Positions 1 through 10,860 of a DNA stretch of 64,000 nucleotides are shown in pieces. The notes below the pieces were generated by a model. It did not search any database and was not told where the DNA came from. It was given only the letters and a program-made list of their open reading frames with translations. How positions within the stretch are numbered: position 1 is the stretch's first letter; every line of letters begins with the position of its first letter. The stretch lies in contig VWZW01002639.1 of the NCBI GenBank assembly GCA_013397115.1, positions 1,116,001-1,180,000 on the forward strand. The letters run 5' to 3'. The translations under genes and the position numbers were made by a program. This stretch comes from Edolisoma coerulescens. Taxonomy: Eukaryota > Chordata > Aves > Passeriformes > Campephagidae.

Positions 1-3000
1 TTACCTGAGCTCCCTTGAGGGGTCTGTGCTCTGAGGAGCTGCCCCAGCAGCTGTGTCACAGCCCAGCATTGCCCTCACTGACCATGAGTGGGACTGGTGT
101 TGGTTCAATTGCAGCTTCACCACAGGGCGAGCTCAAATCACAGATATGTTATGAAGGAAACAGAAAAGTCACCTCACAGGTGGCCCTGGGGAGTGAGTCT
201 GTTCTGAGTCTGGGAGTGAGAGATGCTCCTGTGGCCAAGTCAGAGCAGTAAAGCACCGTGGTTAATTTATTACACCAGGGAATTTCAGGGAAGGATCCAG
301 CTCGATCCCCCTCTCCCTCTCAGGGTCAGGGCACTTTAGCACTTCCCTCTCAGATGTCCTTTACCTGCCTTCCCACCACGGGAGTTATGGCCACAGAAAA
401 TGCCTGATTTCAACGAAATGTGGAAGGAAGGAAAAATCTTTCCACTCTCACTTCACAGAGGGCTGGGATTGTGCCAGAGAGAAGGAGCTGGGCAGAGGAT
501 GGGGAAGCAGCTCTGGTGTGAGGATAAAGTGGAATGATTATCCATGAGATCCTGATTGACTCGCATGTAACCAAGGGCTGTCAAGCCCTGGGCACTCTGG
601 CTAATTGTTGTAACCAATTAATAAGTCTGAGTCCCCTAGTGAAGCCCAAAGTGCCCCAGGCAGCTCGTGGCAGGAGCAAGGAGTGAACTTGTCTGCAACA
701 GCTGCCTGAAGGTCGAGAGTTTGGTGTTCCCAGGCTCAGGGGTGGAGAAGATCATGGCAATAGAACTGGGTTTCCTTCTCTGAGGTACTCCTGTGATACA
801 TAAAAAAATATTCGGCTTTCCACTGATTCAGCAAAGACACACAGTAGGTTCTCAACTTAGAATATTAAGGGATTTGGTTTTTTTGGCCCAGAAAAAGGTT
901 CTGCCATGAAACGAAATATGTTTCAAACACACAGCAGTTCAAAGCAACAGTCGTGCCTGAGACACTGATATTTCCTTCTATTGTAACAGAGCTCAGCACA
1001 GAGAAGCTGGCAGCAAGAACTGTGTTGTAAGCACAAGTCCATCCTCTGCCTTCCTGTGTGATCACAGCTCATTCTGGCAGTGCACTTTTCTCTGGCAATG
1101 AAGCCCTCAATAGCAGCCTGAGATTTCTGAAGGCTGAACCCATGCTATTTGTGCCCACCTCATTTCTAGATGCAGGTCCTTATGAATAAAGCCACTTAGA
1201 GGGGACATTAGGACTTAATTCTGTGATTAATGATTTGGATTCTGCTGGTAAACAAACTCTTGCCACTGCAGAGGGACAATGCTGGAGCCAAAGAAAGGGG
1301 CAGGAGTACACTGGCCCCTTTATCTGCTGATTATTAACTTTTCTGATACGTAATTATTTTTTTTTCTTCTCTGATCCATGTGGTCTGGTATCCATTTAAT
1401 CTGCAGTCTGTAACTACATTTCTCAAAAGGTGAAAAATGAGGGAGCTGATAGGTTCCTACAGGCTGGAAGAAAAGCGTGGAGCTGACTCCCAGTGTGGGG
1501 CTGCTCCCCACAGCTATTTTAGATATGAACATTATTGCCACTGTGCTGAATGGATTTCATATTGTGGCATAAATCTGTCAATTAGGATTGCAATTAGCAT
1601 CCGTGACTAATCCTGCCCATGCTGGGAAGTTGCAGCGTGCGAGTTCCTCACCAAAGGGAATGGTTTTGTTTCTTTGTTATTCCACTTTAATGCCACTTGA
1701 CAACTTCAGCAGTGGGGGACAGGAGAGAAAATTGTGAGTTTTCTTTTAAATGGGAGGCGAAGGGTTGGTTAGAAGGGTTTCAGCAGAGGGTGAGGTCTTG
1801 GTTCTCCTGTATTATATGAAATTCTATATTCAGCTTCACATTATGCATCAACTCCTACAGATTTCCTCTAAAATGAACGCTCCAAAGTTGCTCTGAACTC
1901 TGTAAGGGACTTTGTCACACAGCTTTGTTCTCATGGTCTCTTGACAGCACAGCTCCTGAAAAGTCTGATAGAAATGAAGTTATTCTGAACTCTGTAAACA
2001 CACCCTCCACACCATCCTATTCTTCTATGGCAAAGCCTTTTGATACTCTCTTAACAGCGTAAAGAGATTTTTTATTAAGAAATAATATCTGTAAGCAATT
2101 AATGTGCTAAGATTTAGTGATGAAAATAATCCAGCCTTCAAACGTGACTAAAGCATAATTAGAAAAACCCCAAGGAACAACAAAAAGTTGATTTGGGCAC
2201 TGTGTTTTGGTACAACATCTGGAAACAAGGGATTTCTTTCTCTCTTTTCATTATTTTCTTTATGCCAGTAGAGGGCACAACTGTTTAAATCACATTTATT
2301 TCATACACAGTGGGCCATAATAAAGGCAATTTAAAAATTCATAGGAAAAAAACCCCCATCTATTTCCAATAATGAACATTTTGTGGCATTTTCCTGTATT
2401 ATCCAGGAACTGCTAATAGCAAAAAGAATGCCATTTAAATGATTTTGCATTCCAGAACTGCAAGAGTTTTTGACTGTTTCTGTCGAGTTCACTATCAAAA
2501 AGCAAATTTTTGGGCAATGGGATTAAGGGAACGAAAGATAATGAGATGGAAGTGAACGATTAGAATAAAACCAGTGTTAATTGAAACCCAAACCCCCATT
2601 AATTTGCTGCTTTTAAATAATCGGAATTGGAAGGGTTGTGACTTTTTAATCAAATTTTATATAAAAACTCGGTAAACTTTCTGTACGAAAAAACCTCTGC
2701 AATGGGAACCAAGATCTAGGGGTAATTTTTCATTGTATTATTCCATCTGACATCCACGCAAAGGGAATTAGAGAGGCTTGGGATAAACCATGGGCTTGGA
2801 AATGACAAAACAACCGTTCTACTTTTCATGCATAGCTTAGGATCCTTTCATCCCAGAGTTTATTTCTGGAAAGGCTTTGAAAAATCCTCAAGTCAATAGA
2901 TTAATAGCTTACCTGGAATTGCAAAGGAAAAATTAATTAACAGAAAGAGCATCCAGTGGGACAAAGTTTAATAAAACATAAAAAAACCAGTAACTTGTTT

Positions 3001-3173
3001 TCTTCCACTTTCTGGCCAACGTCTTTAAATTTTTGAAGCCATCTCCGTGCAGGGTTTCAGTGAGTAGAAAACCTGATATTGGATTGATTCTAATGCTGAA
3101 ATTAGAGATGTTATCTTCCAGCCAACCAGCACTCTGCTGTCAAGGAAAGTTTGACAGAATCATTGAAGAACGT
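1..3173. other. Upstream noncoding DNA, no gene seen
   Basis: I see no exon, RNA gene or recent transposon in this stretch. The open frames on both strands are short and carry no recognisable domain. From about 2080 to 2960 the DNA is AT-rich with many TAAT/ATTA cores, which can look like conserved noncoding DNA, but conservation cannot be judged from one sequence. If the CpG island at 9.7-10.9 kb is the CNTN3 promoter, this is distal 5' flanking DNA. Confidence 0.6.
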
Positions 3174-3429
3174 GGAAAATTGCCAGCCATGGATGGAATT
3201 GGTGTTTGGGAGAGGGGCATGAGAAGGATCAACAGCAGGGACTGGGAAAAAAATGTATCATATTATCAACTTGAATGCTCTCAGAACCTTCCTTTTATTT
3301 CAACATTCTCCAAGTATTTTAAAACTTACTTTCAATATGTTGAGGTTCACAAGTGCCCTCACACTGAGCTGCAGGAACATTCTTACTGGAGGTCACTGAC
3401 ATGCTGTTTTCCTTATTTTTCCTGCTCAA
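3174..3429 (+). repeat. Arm A of a large inverted repeat (probable donor copy)
   Basis: This 256-bp segment recurs as its reverse complement at 4470-4727. Reading both by eye, I count about seven substitutions and one A-run length change, so identity is roughly 97%. The other copy sits exactly beside a duplicated block, so this one is more likely the source. A 161-codon open frame (3033-3518) crosses the arm, but it shows no domain and is probably a chance frame. Confidence 0.85.
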
Positions 3430-4383
3430 AGACATTTGCACAGGGTCATTTGTATTCATTACTGATGCAGAGTGTTCCCACCAGGGTATTTATAGATCTC
3501 AAAATTATTAATATTTGATTTGGGGAGGTATCCTTAACCTGGACAGGAATTAAGGAGTGTGTTTTCATGGAGACAAATGGAAATAGTGGCTGAAATACTT
3601 CCCCAAACCCAAGCTCCTGGAGCCCTTTTTTGCCTTGTTTATCTCTCAGGTAGGCTGGCTTTCATTTTGTTTCTTTCCAGGTCACTGTTATTTATGCTCC
3701 TTGTTTTATCTGGCTGCATCTGATCCTGCTGGCAAAGGATTAAATGCATTTACCTTCTCTTCCCCTCAGACATGTTTGGGATGCCTGAGCTAACTCATGA
3801 ATGAAACTGCATAATGCCGAAGCCTGAACCTACTTTATTATATTAACATTTAGAGTGTCAGATGATTTTTAAAGTTCCACATACAGAATTACTCCTTGGC
3901 TGCACGGAAGGTGCTGTGTAAGAAACAGCTGAAGGGATGGAGAGAGTTCCTGATGTTTGGGTGTTGGCTGCCATGAATTCCCCAGCCAGGAGGGAAAGCT
4001 TTGGAAAAGTCTAAAATCCTGCATCACGCTTGCAAGCAAATATTGCCCCATTACAGAAAACACTTCAAAAATATGGGTTAAACTCTTTTGAGTAGAGTGA
4101 AGAATCCCTGTGAGTCTAAGAAAGGAAGGAGGAGTAGCTGCTGTTTCCTCCTCTCCTCCTTAGCTGATAGTGGAGCTGATCACATTTCAGAGCAGTTTTA
4201 AGGTGTATTTTACTTTTAAGGAGTATTTCTTTGCTGGTCAAACATTTCCTAACCACATTTTACTGGCAATGGCTTCCTGTGCTTTGGTTTCTGTCTTTAC
4301 CCCCTGAACAGCAAATTCACAGTCATGCTTTGGATTCATTTATCTTCTGTGGGTTCACGTCCTCAAAAGTCAGTTTGAGCCCA

Positions 4384-4471
4384 GTCTTTGCCTTCCACTG
4401 AATTGCTGGCCAGGCCTCCGGGCATCAGGCTGGTTCCTGCTCAACACTTCAGCTCAGGGTTGCCAGTTGTT
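4384..4471 (+). repeat. Direct repeat B, copy 1 (88 bp, exact)
   Basis: This 88-bp block, starting gtctttgccttccactg and ending cagggttgccagttgtt, is repeated exactly at 4981-5068 in the same orientation, 597 bp downstream. Its right end overlaps the start of the inverted segment at 4470 by two bases. The two therefore look like pieces of one insertion event. Confidence 0.9.
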
Positions 4472-4727
4472 GAGCAGGAAAAATAAGGAAAACAGCATGT
4501 CAGTGACCTCCAGCCAGAATGTTCCTGTAGCTCAGCGTGAGGGCACTTGTGAACCTCAACATATTGAAAGTGAGTTTTAAAATACTTGGAGAATGTTGAA
4601 ATAAAAGGAAGGTTCTGAGAGCATTCAAGTTGATAATATGATACATTTTTTTTCCCAGTCCCTGCTGTTGATCCTTCTCATGCCCCTCTCCCAAACACCA
4701 ATTCCATCCATGGCTGGCAATTTTTCC
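4470..4727 (-). repeat. Arm A', inverted copy of 3174-3429
   Basis: This is the reverse complement of arm A, about 1.04 kb away, with about 97% identity. Similarity starts at ttgagcagg (4470) and ends in a T run near 4727. The left edge abuts direct repeat B copy 1 with a 2-bp overlap. No transposon ends, terminal repeats or poly(A) are visible, so it does not look like a mobile element. Confidence 0.85.
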
Positions 4728-4980
4728 TCCTGCCCTGTGAGAGCTCCTCGATACTCTAAACAAAATATCTCGTTTCTTTAATGAACTAAGCTGAGCTTTT
4801 GGTAGAATTAAAACCTCTCATTTAGGAAACGTTCTATATTTAGCAAACTTGAATAGTACATCAGGCAATTTGTTGGAACACAGGATGGCAGGGGTGGTGG
4901 GAATATAATTTTGTGTTTAATTGTATTTGATTAGGAAAGTTACACAGCCCATCATTCAGCTTCCAGGACAGCCATAAAAT

Positions 4981-5068
4981 GTCTTTGCCTTCCACTGAAT
5001 TGCTGGCCAGGCCTCCGGGCATCAGGCTGGTTCCTGCTCAACACTTCAGCTCAGGGTTGCCAGTTGTT
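4981..5068 (+). repeat. Direct repeat B, copy 2 (probable donor copy)
   Basis: Exact match to 4384-4471. The flanks differ on both sides: the left flank ends ccataaaat and the right flank begins aggtaatgc. The likely history is that this copy is ancestral and that B plus inverted A' were inserted together just upstream. DNA at 4728-4980 between the copies has no partner that I can see in this window. Confidence 0.85.
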
Positions 5069-8000
5069 AGGTAATGCTAAGAACTGATCCCTTGCATTTT
5101 AATGGATGTGACAAAATCCGGCAGAAGTACTGCAAAAATAACTTGAAATATAGGGGAGTGATCGTATTTTAATGCCTGGTAGCTGCAGATGTTCAAATTA
5201 CTGTAATGCTATTAAAATGAGCAGCTATTAATACACAAATATTTCAACGACACACAAAAGCAGAGTCAAAAAAAATCCCCCTGAAATCATGACAGAACTA
5301 AAATTGCCTGTTTATTGGAATTAGCCTTCAATCACTTCTTTCTAACGGGCAAAAGGCTGCACATCTGACAGCACCACTCTCATTGCTCTCCCTCCCAGAC
5401 TTCATAGATTGCTTTTATGCCTCCATCTACCTATATGTGAGATCATTTCCCCATTTTAATTTTCTTTCTCTGTGATTTCAAGAGATTGTATATCAGTTTG
5501 CACTCGCTGGGCACTTAACCTTCCTATTATCATTTTCTTTCTGCTCGATGCTCTCCAGCACAATTGCACATAATCCACTTTCTTTTATGGCTTTTGGAAC
5601 AGTCGCTGTGGCCTGCTGCAGGTCCTGCCTGCGTTAAGGACCTCTGCATCCACAGAACACCACTGCTGGGGTTATTACAGAGGTGTAAACCCTTAATGCA
5701 GGTTCTGTGTCAGGGCAAAGTGAGGCTTCCAGAGCTGCACTTTAATCCAGCCACAGAATTAATTTCCTTCGTACAGACAGGGCCTCTCATTAGCCTCCCC
5801 CTTCCGGCCCTTCCCTCCTGCTGCTCCCAACACCAGTTGCACTCTCCATTTATTAGCACGAGCAGCAGCTCATGGGGGCAATGAAATGGGAATTTGAAAA
5901 TGCTTGGTGATTTAATCAACTGGGTTTGATGCCAAAAGAAGTGTTACTATTGACTGCAGGGAAATTGGACCAGAGCTGTGCTGGCTGTTTCTGAAAAGAG
6001 AATTATTTCAAGATAACGCCTCCCAGGCCTGAGGAGAGCAGGATTATCCAGAATGGGGACAAAATAACAGCTGGCCATGGGCAGGAGGAAGGTGGCTGAT
6101 GTTGGGGTCAGTGTTGGTGACCGTGGACCAGGCATGGGAGTGACTGCAGCTTATCCTGTGGCACCGCCACGCCAAGGAATGTCCTCGTGCTTTGGGGAAC
6201 TGGCTTGGCTTGTGATACAGATATTCCAAAATAAACCCCCAGTTGTTTCAGCTGACCTCGATCTTGAGAGAAATGCACAATCTCTTAACAGTGCCTGCAG
6301 ATCAAGGCCTCAGATTAGTTGGTATCAGTGTCGGCTTAAGGAGGGAAGCGTCTCTTAAAAATTAGGAAGATTAGATTTACATTAAGCACTTATCTTTAAA
6401 TAAGAATCCCATAAGCATAACTGGAAAGAGTCAATTTTCTACTCATTTAACTGCATCCAAAGCATCCTATATTTTGTCCATATATTTTTGCCATTGACAC
6501 TATTGTGCCTGAAAGCGTGATTGGAAAAGGTGGGCTGCTGGAACCTTTACACCTAGAAGGACAGAAAACTGAATTTTCAACAGTTTTTAAATTTATTTTT
6601 AATATTCTACTTTCTAGTGGCTGTTTCAGTTAATTGAAAAGAAACTGATAGTGACTGTCAGTGTTAAGACCAGCCTAATGGTCCGTTGAGCCCCATTGAC
6701 AAGTTCCCACTTTGGCAATGTCCCAGAGGGTGTTTTACAAAACAAGTTCAGCTTAAGCTTGAGGTGAGTTACTTTGTATTTCTGCCAGTGGTAAGAGAAA
6801 CTCTTTGAAAGCTAGAGCAGCTGGGAGACAAGCGCTGATTGATTTTTTTCTGGAGGAATTGATGGTGTATCTAAGTCTGTGGTGGCTAAATTCCCATCTA
6901 AAATTTGAAAAACGAGGTTTGTCAAAGCAGGACACAAAAGTTACATGGGCAATCCATGTGGTGAAAACGTGAACATGGAAAAATTGCTTGGAAGTGAATA
7001 TAGCAACTGTGGCAGAGAGCAGTGAGGGGGTGCAGTTAATAGGAGCAAGTTGATAATTTAGGTCTCCACCAGCTGCCATCGGGATGGACAGGGTTAAGCC
7101 AGCTCTTCAAAACAAATTATTAATTGGGAAGTTTAAATATGATCTTCGTGTACCTGCTTACACCTGTGCTTGTAAATTAAAGTCGGGGTTTTTTCCCACT
7201 TTGATTCTTAGGAAGCATTAATTAGACAGCACTCGAGTAGAAGCGTTGCTGTTCTTCACATATAATTTCAGAGACCTGTCGACAGTGATGTCTGAATGAC
7301 AAGTGGAAATGAAAAAAAAATCATTAGCTGGAAGGAGCGTGAGACTGGCAATTAAGTTGTTATTATTGAACGTGAATATTGCGGTGGGTTCAGAAGCCCC
7401 AGATGGCAGAAGGGCAGCACAGGCTCAGGGACTGTGTGAAAACATTCCAGGTAACCTCAGAGAATTCACTGTCTGCAAATTGCTTCCCTTCAGTACGTAT
7501 GTGGTGATACTGCAGCTTTGCTGTGTTTTCTGAAATGAATACAGGAAAAGCACTTACAAACCCTCTATTTCTGCATGCCTGGGTTGCTGGAAAATAAGTG
7601 AGGGGAAGAGTGGGTTTTGTCCTTTTTAACTTGTCATCTCCAAGATTAGAGTCATCTTTCCCACCTCACAATCTTATAAAGTGCCTCTCTGACAAACTTA
7701 AAATAAAAGCATCTTTTATGTGGCCTAACTTGATACCTATGAAAGGAATCTGAAGTCCTTGACTTAACTGAAATGGAAAAAATATATTAGTTGGCCAAAG
7801 GAGTCTGAAGATGGGGCTGGGCTGGAGGTGACAAAGGACACCAGGAAAGGCAAGCTGCAGGATGCACTTTTAAAATTTGAACAGCCTCTGTGGTTGGTCA
7901 AGCATAAAAACACAGGCTATCCTTCTCATGCTGGCCTCGCACAGCTACAGCCGGTATTTCCATGTGGAGAGCTGTGCCACAGGTCCCTGACCCTGTCAGC

Positions 8001-8880
8001 TCTCATAAGCCCAAGCGACTCGGGTGTTGTGAATACGTGACCAGCAGAGCTCTGAGGAAGCCAAATCTGCGTTCGGGGTTTGCTCCTGGGCCCGTGCTCA
8101 GTCTCTGCCCCACAGAGGAGCTCACAGCCACCACGCTCCTGCCTGAGCTGGGGCTTGCTGTGGAACTAAGGCTTGACCCCAGTCCTAGCTAAGGCTTTGT
8201 GCAATAATTACTGGAAGTTAATAGTATCTTTCAGGCAAAAGCCCAAAGTGGAGTTTCAGAGATGTGGTGGAGTTATCAGACTGTGCTACATCAGCTACAA
8301 AAAGGCTGAGTGCACCTTCCTGCTCCGGGCCAGGGCTGAGCTGAACCTCGCTGGTGCAAATCTCAGTGCTCAGTTCATAGGAACTCATTAAATCCCTGTA
8401 ATTCTATCATCTCTGTGAGTCCTAGTTGATCACACTCTGCCAATTAAAAATGCATCTTGTTTTCCTGAGATAATTTATTTTTTGACATCCCTTCCTCAGA
8501 CCAGTGCCACATTTCATTACAGAAGTGGCTGCACTTCAGTGCTGGACATTCCTTAATTATAGACTCGCACATGCATGGAAAAGTAAGGACATCTCTTCAG
8601 GTCAGGGCTCCTACACTGAGTTGGGGTCAACAGATGCTGTGTCAAGTCTCTGCTATCCTCAGAGGAGATGTCATTGTTCCTCAGCCAGCGCATTTCAATA
8701 ATTCATGACAAAACTGGACAGAAAGGGAAACGGAGGTGGCAGCGACTTAAATCTTACTCGCTGAACAAGCAAACTGTTTTCCTCATGTCATTCCTCCTTA
8801 TGCCATGAGTGCAAAGCATCACCACCCTTTCCAAAATTCCTCTATCTACAAGAGGACAGCCATCAAGTCCTTTCTCCCTT
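5069..8880. other. Upstream noncoding DNA, no gene seen
   Basis: No exon, RNA gene or transposon is recognised. Open frames of 60-110 codons occur on both strands (for example 5564-5884 + and 6753-7079 -), but they show no domain and have no splice context that I can defend. I read the stretch as 5' flanking DNA. Confidence 0.55.
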
Positions 8881-9370
8881 CTGGGGAGGTCCCAGCACAG
8901 GAAGAACCTGGAGCTGTTGGAGTGAGACCAGAGGATGCAGCAGGATGATCAGAGGGATGGAGCAGGGAGGAAAGGCTGGGAGAGTTGGGATTGTTCAGCC
9001 TGGAGAGGAGAAGCTTTGGGGTGACCTCATTGTGGCCTTCCAGGGCCTGAAGGGGCTACCAGAAAGATGGAGAGAGACAATTCACAAGGGTGTGGAGTGA
9101 CAGGACAAGGGGGATGGCTTCAAACTGACAGAGGGCAGGGTTAGATGGGATATTGGGAAGGAATTGTTCCCTGGGAGGGTGGGGAGGCCCTGGCACAGGG
9201 TGCCCAGAGCAGCTGTGGCTGCCCCTGGATCCCTGGCAGTGCCCAAGGCCAGGCTGGACGGGGCTTGGAGCAGCCTGGGACAGTGGAAGGTGTCCCTGCC
9301 CATGGCAGGGGTGGCACTGGATGAATTTTAAGGTCCCTTTCCACCCAGGACATTCTGTGGTGCCATGATT
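8881..9370 (+). mobile_element. CR1 LINE fragment, 5'-truncated, 3' end intact
   Basis: The sequence matches the 3' part of avian CR1 (chicken repeat 1). It includes ggagctgttggagtgagacc, the block cctggagaggagaagctttggggtgacctc, then tggcttcaaactgaca, and the gccctggcacagggtgcccagagcagctg block near the 3' end. It ends in acattctgtggtgccatgatt, a decayed version of the short CR1 tail repeat. The reverse transcriptase frame is broken. CR1 copies are normally 5'-truncated and dead, and this one fits. It lies about 370 bp upstream of the CpG island. Confidence 0.9.
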
Positions 9371-9857
9371 GACTCTCTTACGTCAACACTTCACTGTGGC
9401 TCTGAAGCCAAAACCATCCTTGGCAAAATTTGACTTCAACTGAGGCACAGGGAGCTAATGCACACTTCTAATAACACACACTTCACTGTGCTTTGGGATG
9501 CTGAAAAGATAATAGAGATTTCAGGAATCTTAGTACTACCTGCTAAAAAAAAAAAAAGGGGGACTTAGAGGAATTCTGCTCAGCTTTAATTACACCACAC
9601 AGCTCTAATGCTGTGATCAGCCGGAGCCAGATCCAGTAAAACCTCCATCCGGCTCCTGCACAGCGACCTACGTGAACCTGACTCTTTCCCTGGGCTTCCA
9701 GCCCAGAAATGAGATGGAGTTTTTTATTTAAGCCATAACGCCTCAACTTTCCCCGGGAGCGTATCCACCCTCCGCGGGTGGGTCCAGTGGGGCTCTCGGG
9801 GGAGCCGCAGCTGCCAGCAGAGCATCCCCGGCGCCGGCGGGCCCTGCCGTGTTCGGA

Positions 9858-10010
9858 GGGGCTGGGCCGGGCTGGGCCGGGCCGGGCTGGGCCGGGTTGG
9901 GCTGGGCTGTGCCGGGCTGGGCCGGGCTGTGCCGGACTGGGCTGGGCTGGGCTGTGCCAGGCTGTGCCGGGCCGGGCCGGGCTGGGCTGTACCGGGCTGG
10001 GCTGGGCNGG
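9858..10010 (+). repeat. G-rich 5-bp tandem repeat (gggct/gggcc), G-quadruplex type
   Basis: The block is made of about thirty units of gggct, gggcc and variants such as gtgcc, giving GGG runs separated by two bases on the + strand. That spacing fits G-quadruplex formation. The only ambiguous base in the window (N at 10008) lies at its right end, which suggests that copy number or base calls are unreliable here. The long open frames crossing it on both strands are low-complexity artefacts. Confidence 0.9.
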
Positions 10011-10100
10011 AGGGACGGAGCGGTGGAGCCGGGCTGGGGGAGCGGGCACCGGGGACACGGAGACGGCTCCGGGCGGGCGGCGGCGGTGCCGCGGGAGAGT

Positions 10101-10200
10101 CCGTGCCGGGCTCGGGGGGGGCCGGGCCGGGCTCGGGGAATGCCGTGCCGGGCTCGGGGGATGCCGGGCCGGGCTCGGGGGGTGCCGTGCCAGGCACGGG
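10101..10200 (+). repeat. GC-rich minisatellite, unit about 21 bp
   Basis: About four imperfect copies of a unit close to gccgtgccgggctcggggga follow the 5-bp repeat within the same CpG island. Units differ mainly in the length of the G run and in gccgtg versus gccggg. It probably varies in length between individuals and is hard to assemble. Confidence 0.8.
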
Positions 10201-10450
10201 CGCTCGGTACGTGCTGCTGCCCGCCTGGGTGATCCTCGCTGATGGCACTTGCGAGGCTCCACGCCCGCCTGCAGGGAGCTGTTGTCCTCCCCCCAGTCCG
10301 CCCGTCCCCGGGGCGAGGGCTCCGCCAGGCGCCCGCGGCTCCCCCGAGGGCTGGGGATGCGCCCCGCGTCCGGCGGCGCCGGAGCGTGTGGCTGCGGACG
10401 GCTCAGGGTTTGCCCGGGGTTTGGGCTTACCCCCCCAGAATCGTTCTGAA

Positions 10451-10456
10451 GTGAGT
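10451..10456 (+). other. Candidate splice donor of the CNTN3 noncoding first exon
   Basis: The bases ttctgaa|gtgagt give a good 5' splice site at the right edge of the densest part of the CpG island. A second candidate is ctcg|gtacgt at 10207. Either would let a first exon in the island splice to the acceptor ending at 33847. This is inferred from consensus alone. Confidence 0.3.
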
Positions 10457-10860
10457 CTGGAGTTGCTCAAGTTTTAAAGCTGGGCGGCTCTGGTTTTGCT
10501 TTTGATTAAGTGCTAATTGTCTCAAATGCGAGAGGGCGCGTTCGGGAGCTCGCCCGCAGCTCTGGTGTCGGTGGGGATCTGGCGTGTTGGTTTAAAACAC
10601 TCCCCGCGCCACGCCGGTGAAGCCTTGTTGAAAAGCTTTTTCCTTTTCCTCCCGAATGATAAAAATTTCGCTCTTTCCGCACGTCCCTCGCGGCCGCTCG
10701 GGTGTGCCCGGAGCCTGGCCAGCGCGGAGCGTGCCCTCAGCCGGGGGAGCGCAGCCCGAGCTGGCCGCGAAGTTCCAGCGGTGCCTCGGTGTCTGCCACA
10801 GCCGCTGCCTCCGCTCTCCGCGCCAGCCTCTGCAGGGCTCGCCCGCTCTGCTCTTCCGTC

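Larger units (their letters stand above)
9740..10860 (+). promoter_or_regulatory. CpG island, candidate CNTN3 promoter
   Basis: GC content and CpG density rise sharply near 9740 and stay high to about 10860, in otherwise AT-leaning DNA. GC-box sequence (gggcgggcgg) occurs near 10071, and no TATA box is obvious. It is the only strong CpG island upstream of the CNTN3 signal-peptide exon, which begins with a splice acceptor and so needs a noncoding first exon further upstream. I infer that transcription starts here and runs on the + strand. This is placement by context; no transcript is seen, and a distal promoter outside the window is possible. Confidence 0.55.

Noticed and set aside
3033..3518. 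161-codon + strand frame
   Set aside because: It has no domain, and part of it recurs in inverted orientation at 4470-4727 with a different frame. The similarity comes from DNA duplication, not from a protein family.
8881..9370. Frames of about 70 codons inside CR1 copies (also at 25.8-26.1, 29.4-29.7 and 61.1 kb)
   Set aside because: They are recurring translations of the CR1 3' end, which is noncoding or broken in these copies, and are not host genes.
9543..10477. Long open frames on both strands (127-248 codons) across the CpG island
   Set aside because: They read through G-rich tandem repeats and give Pro/Ala/Gly/Arg low-complexity products in several frames at once, one containing the ambiguous base. 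This is a composition artefact.
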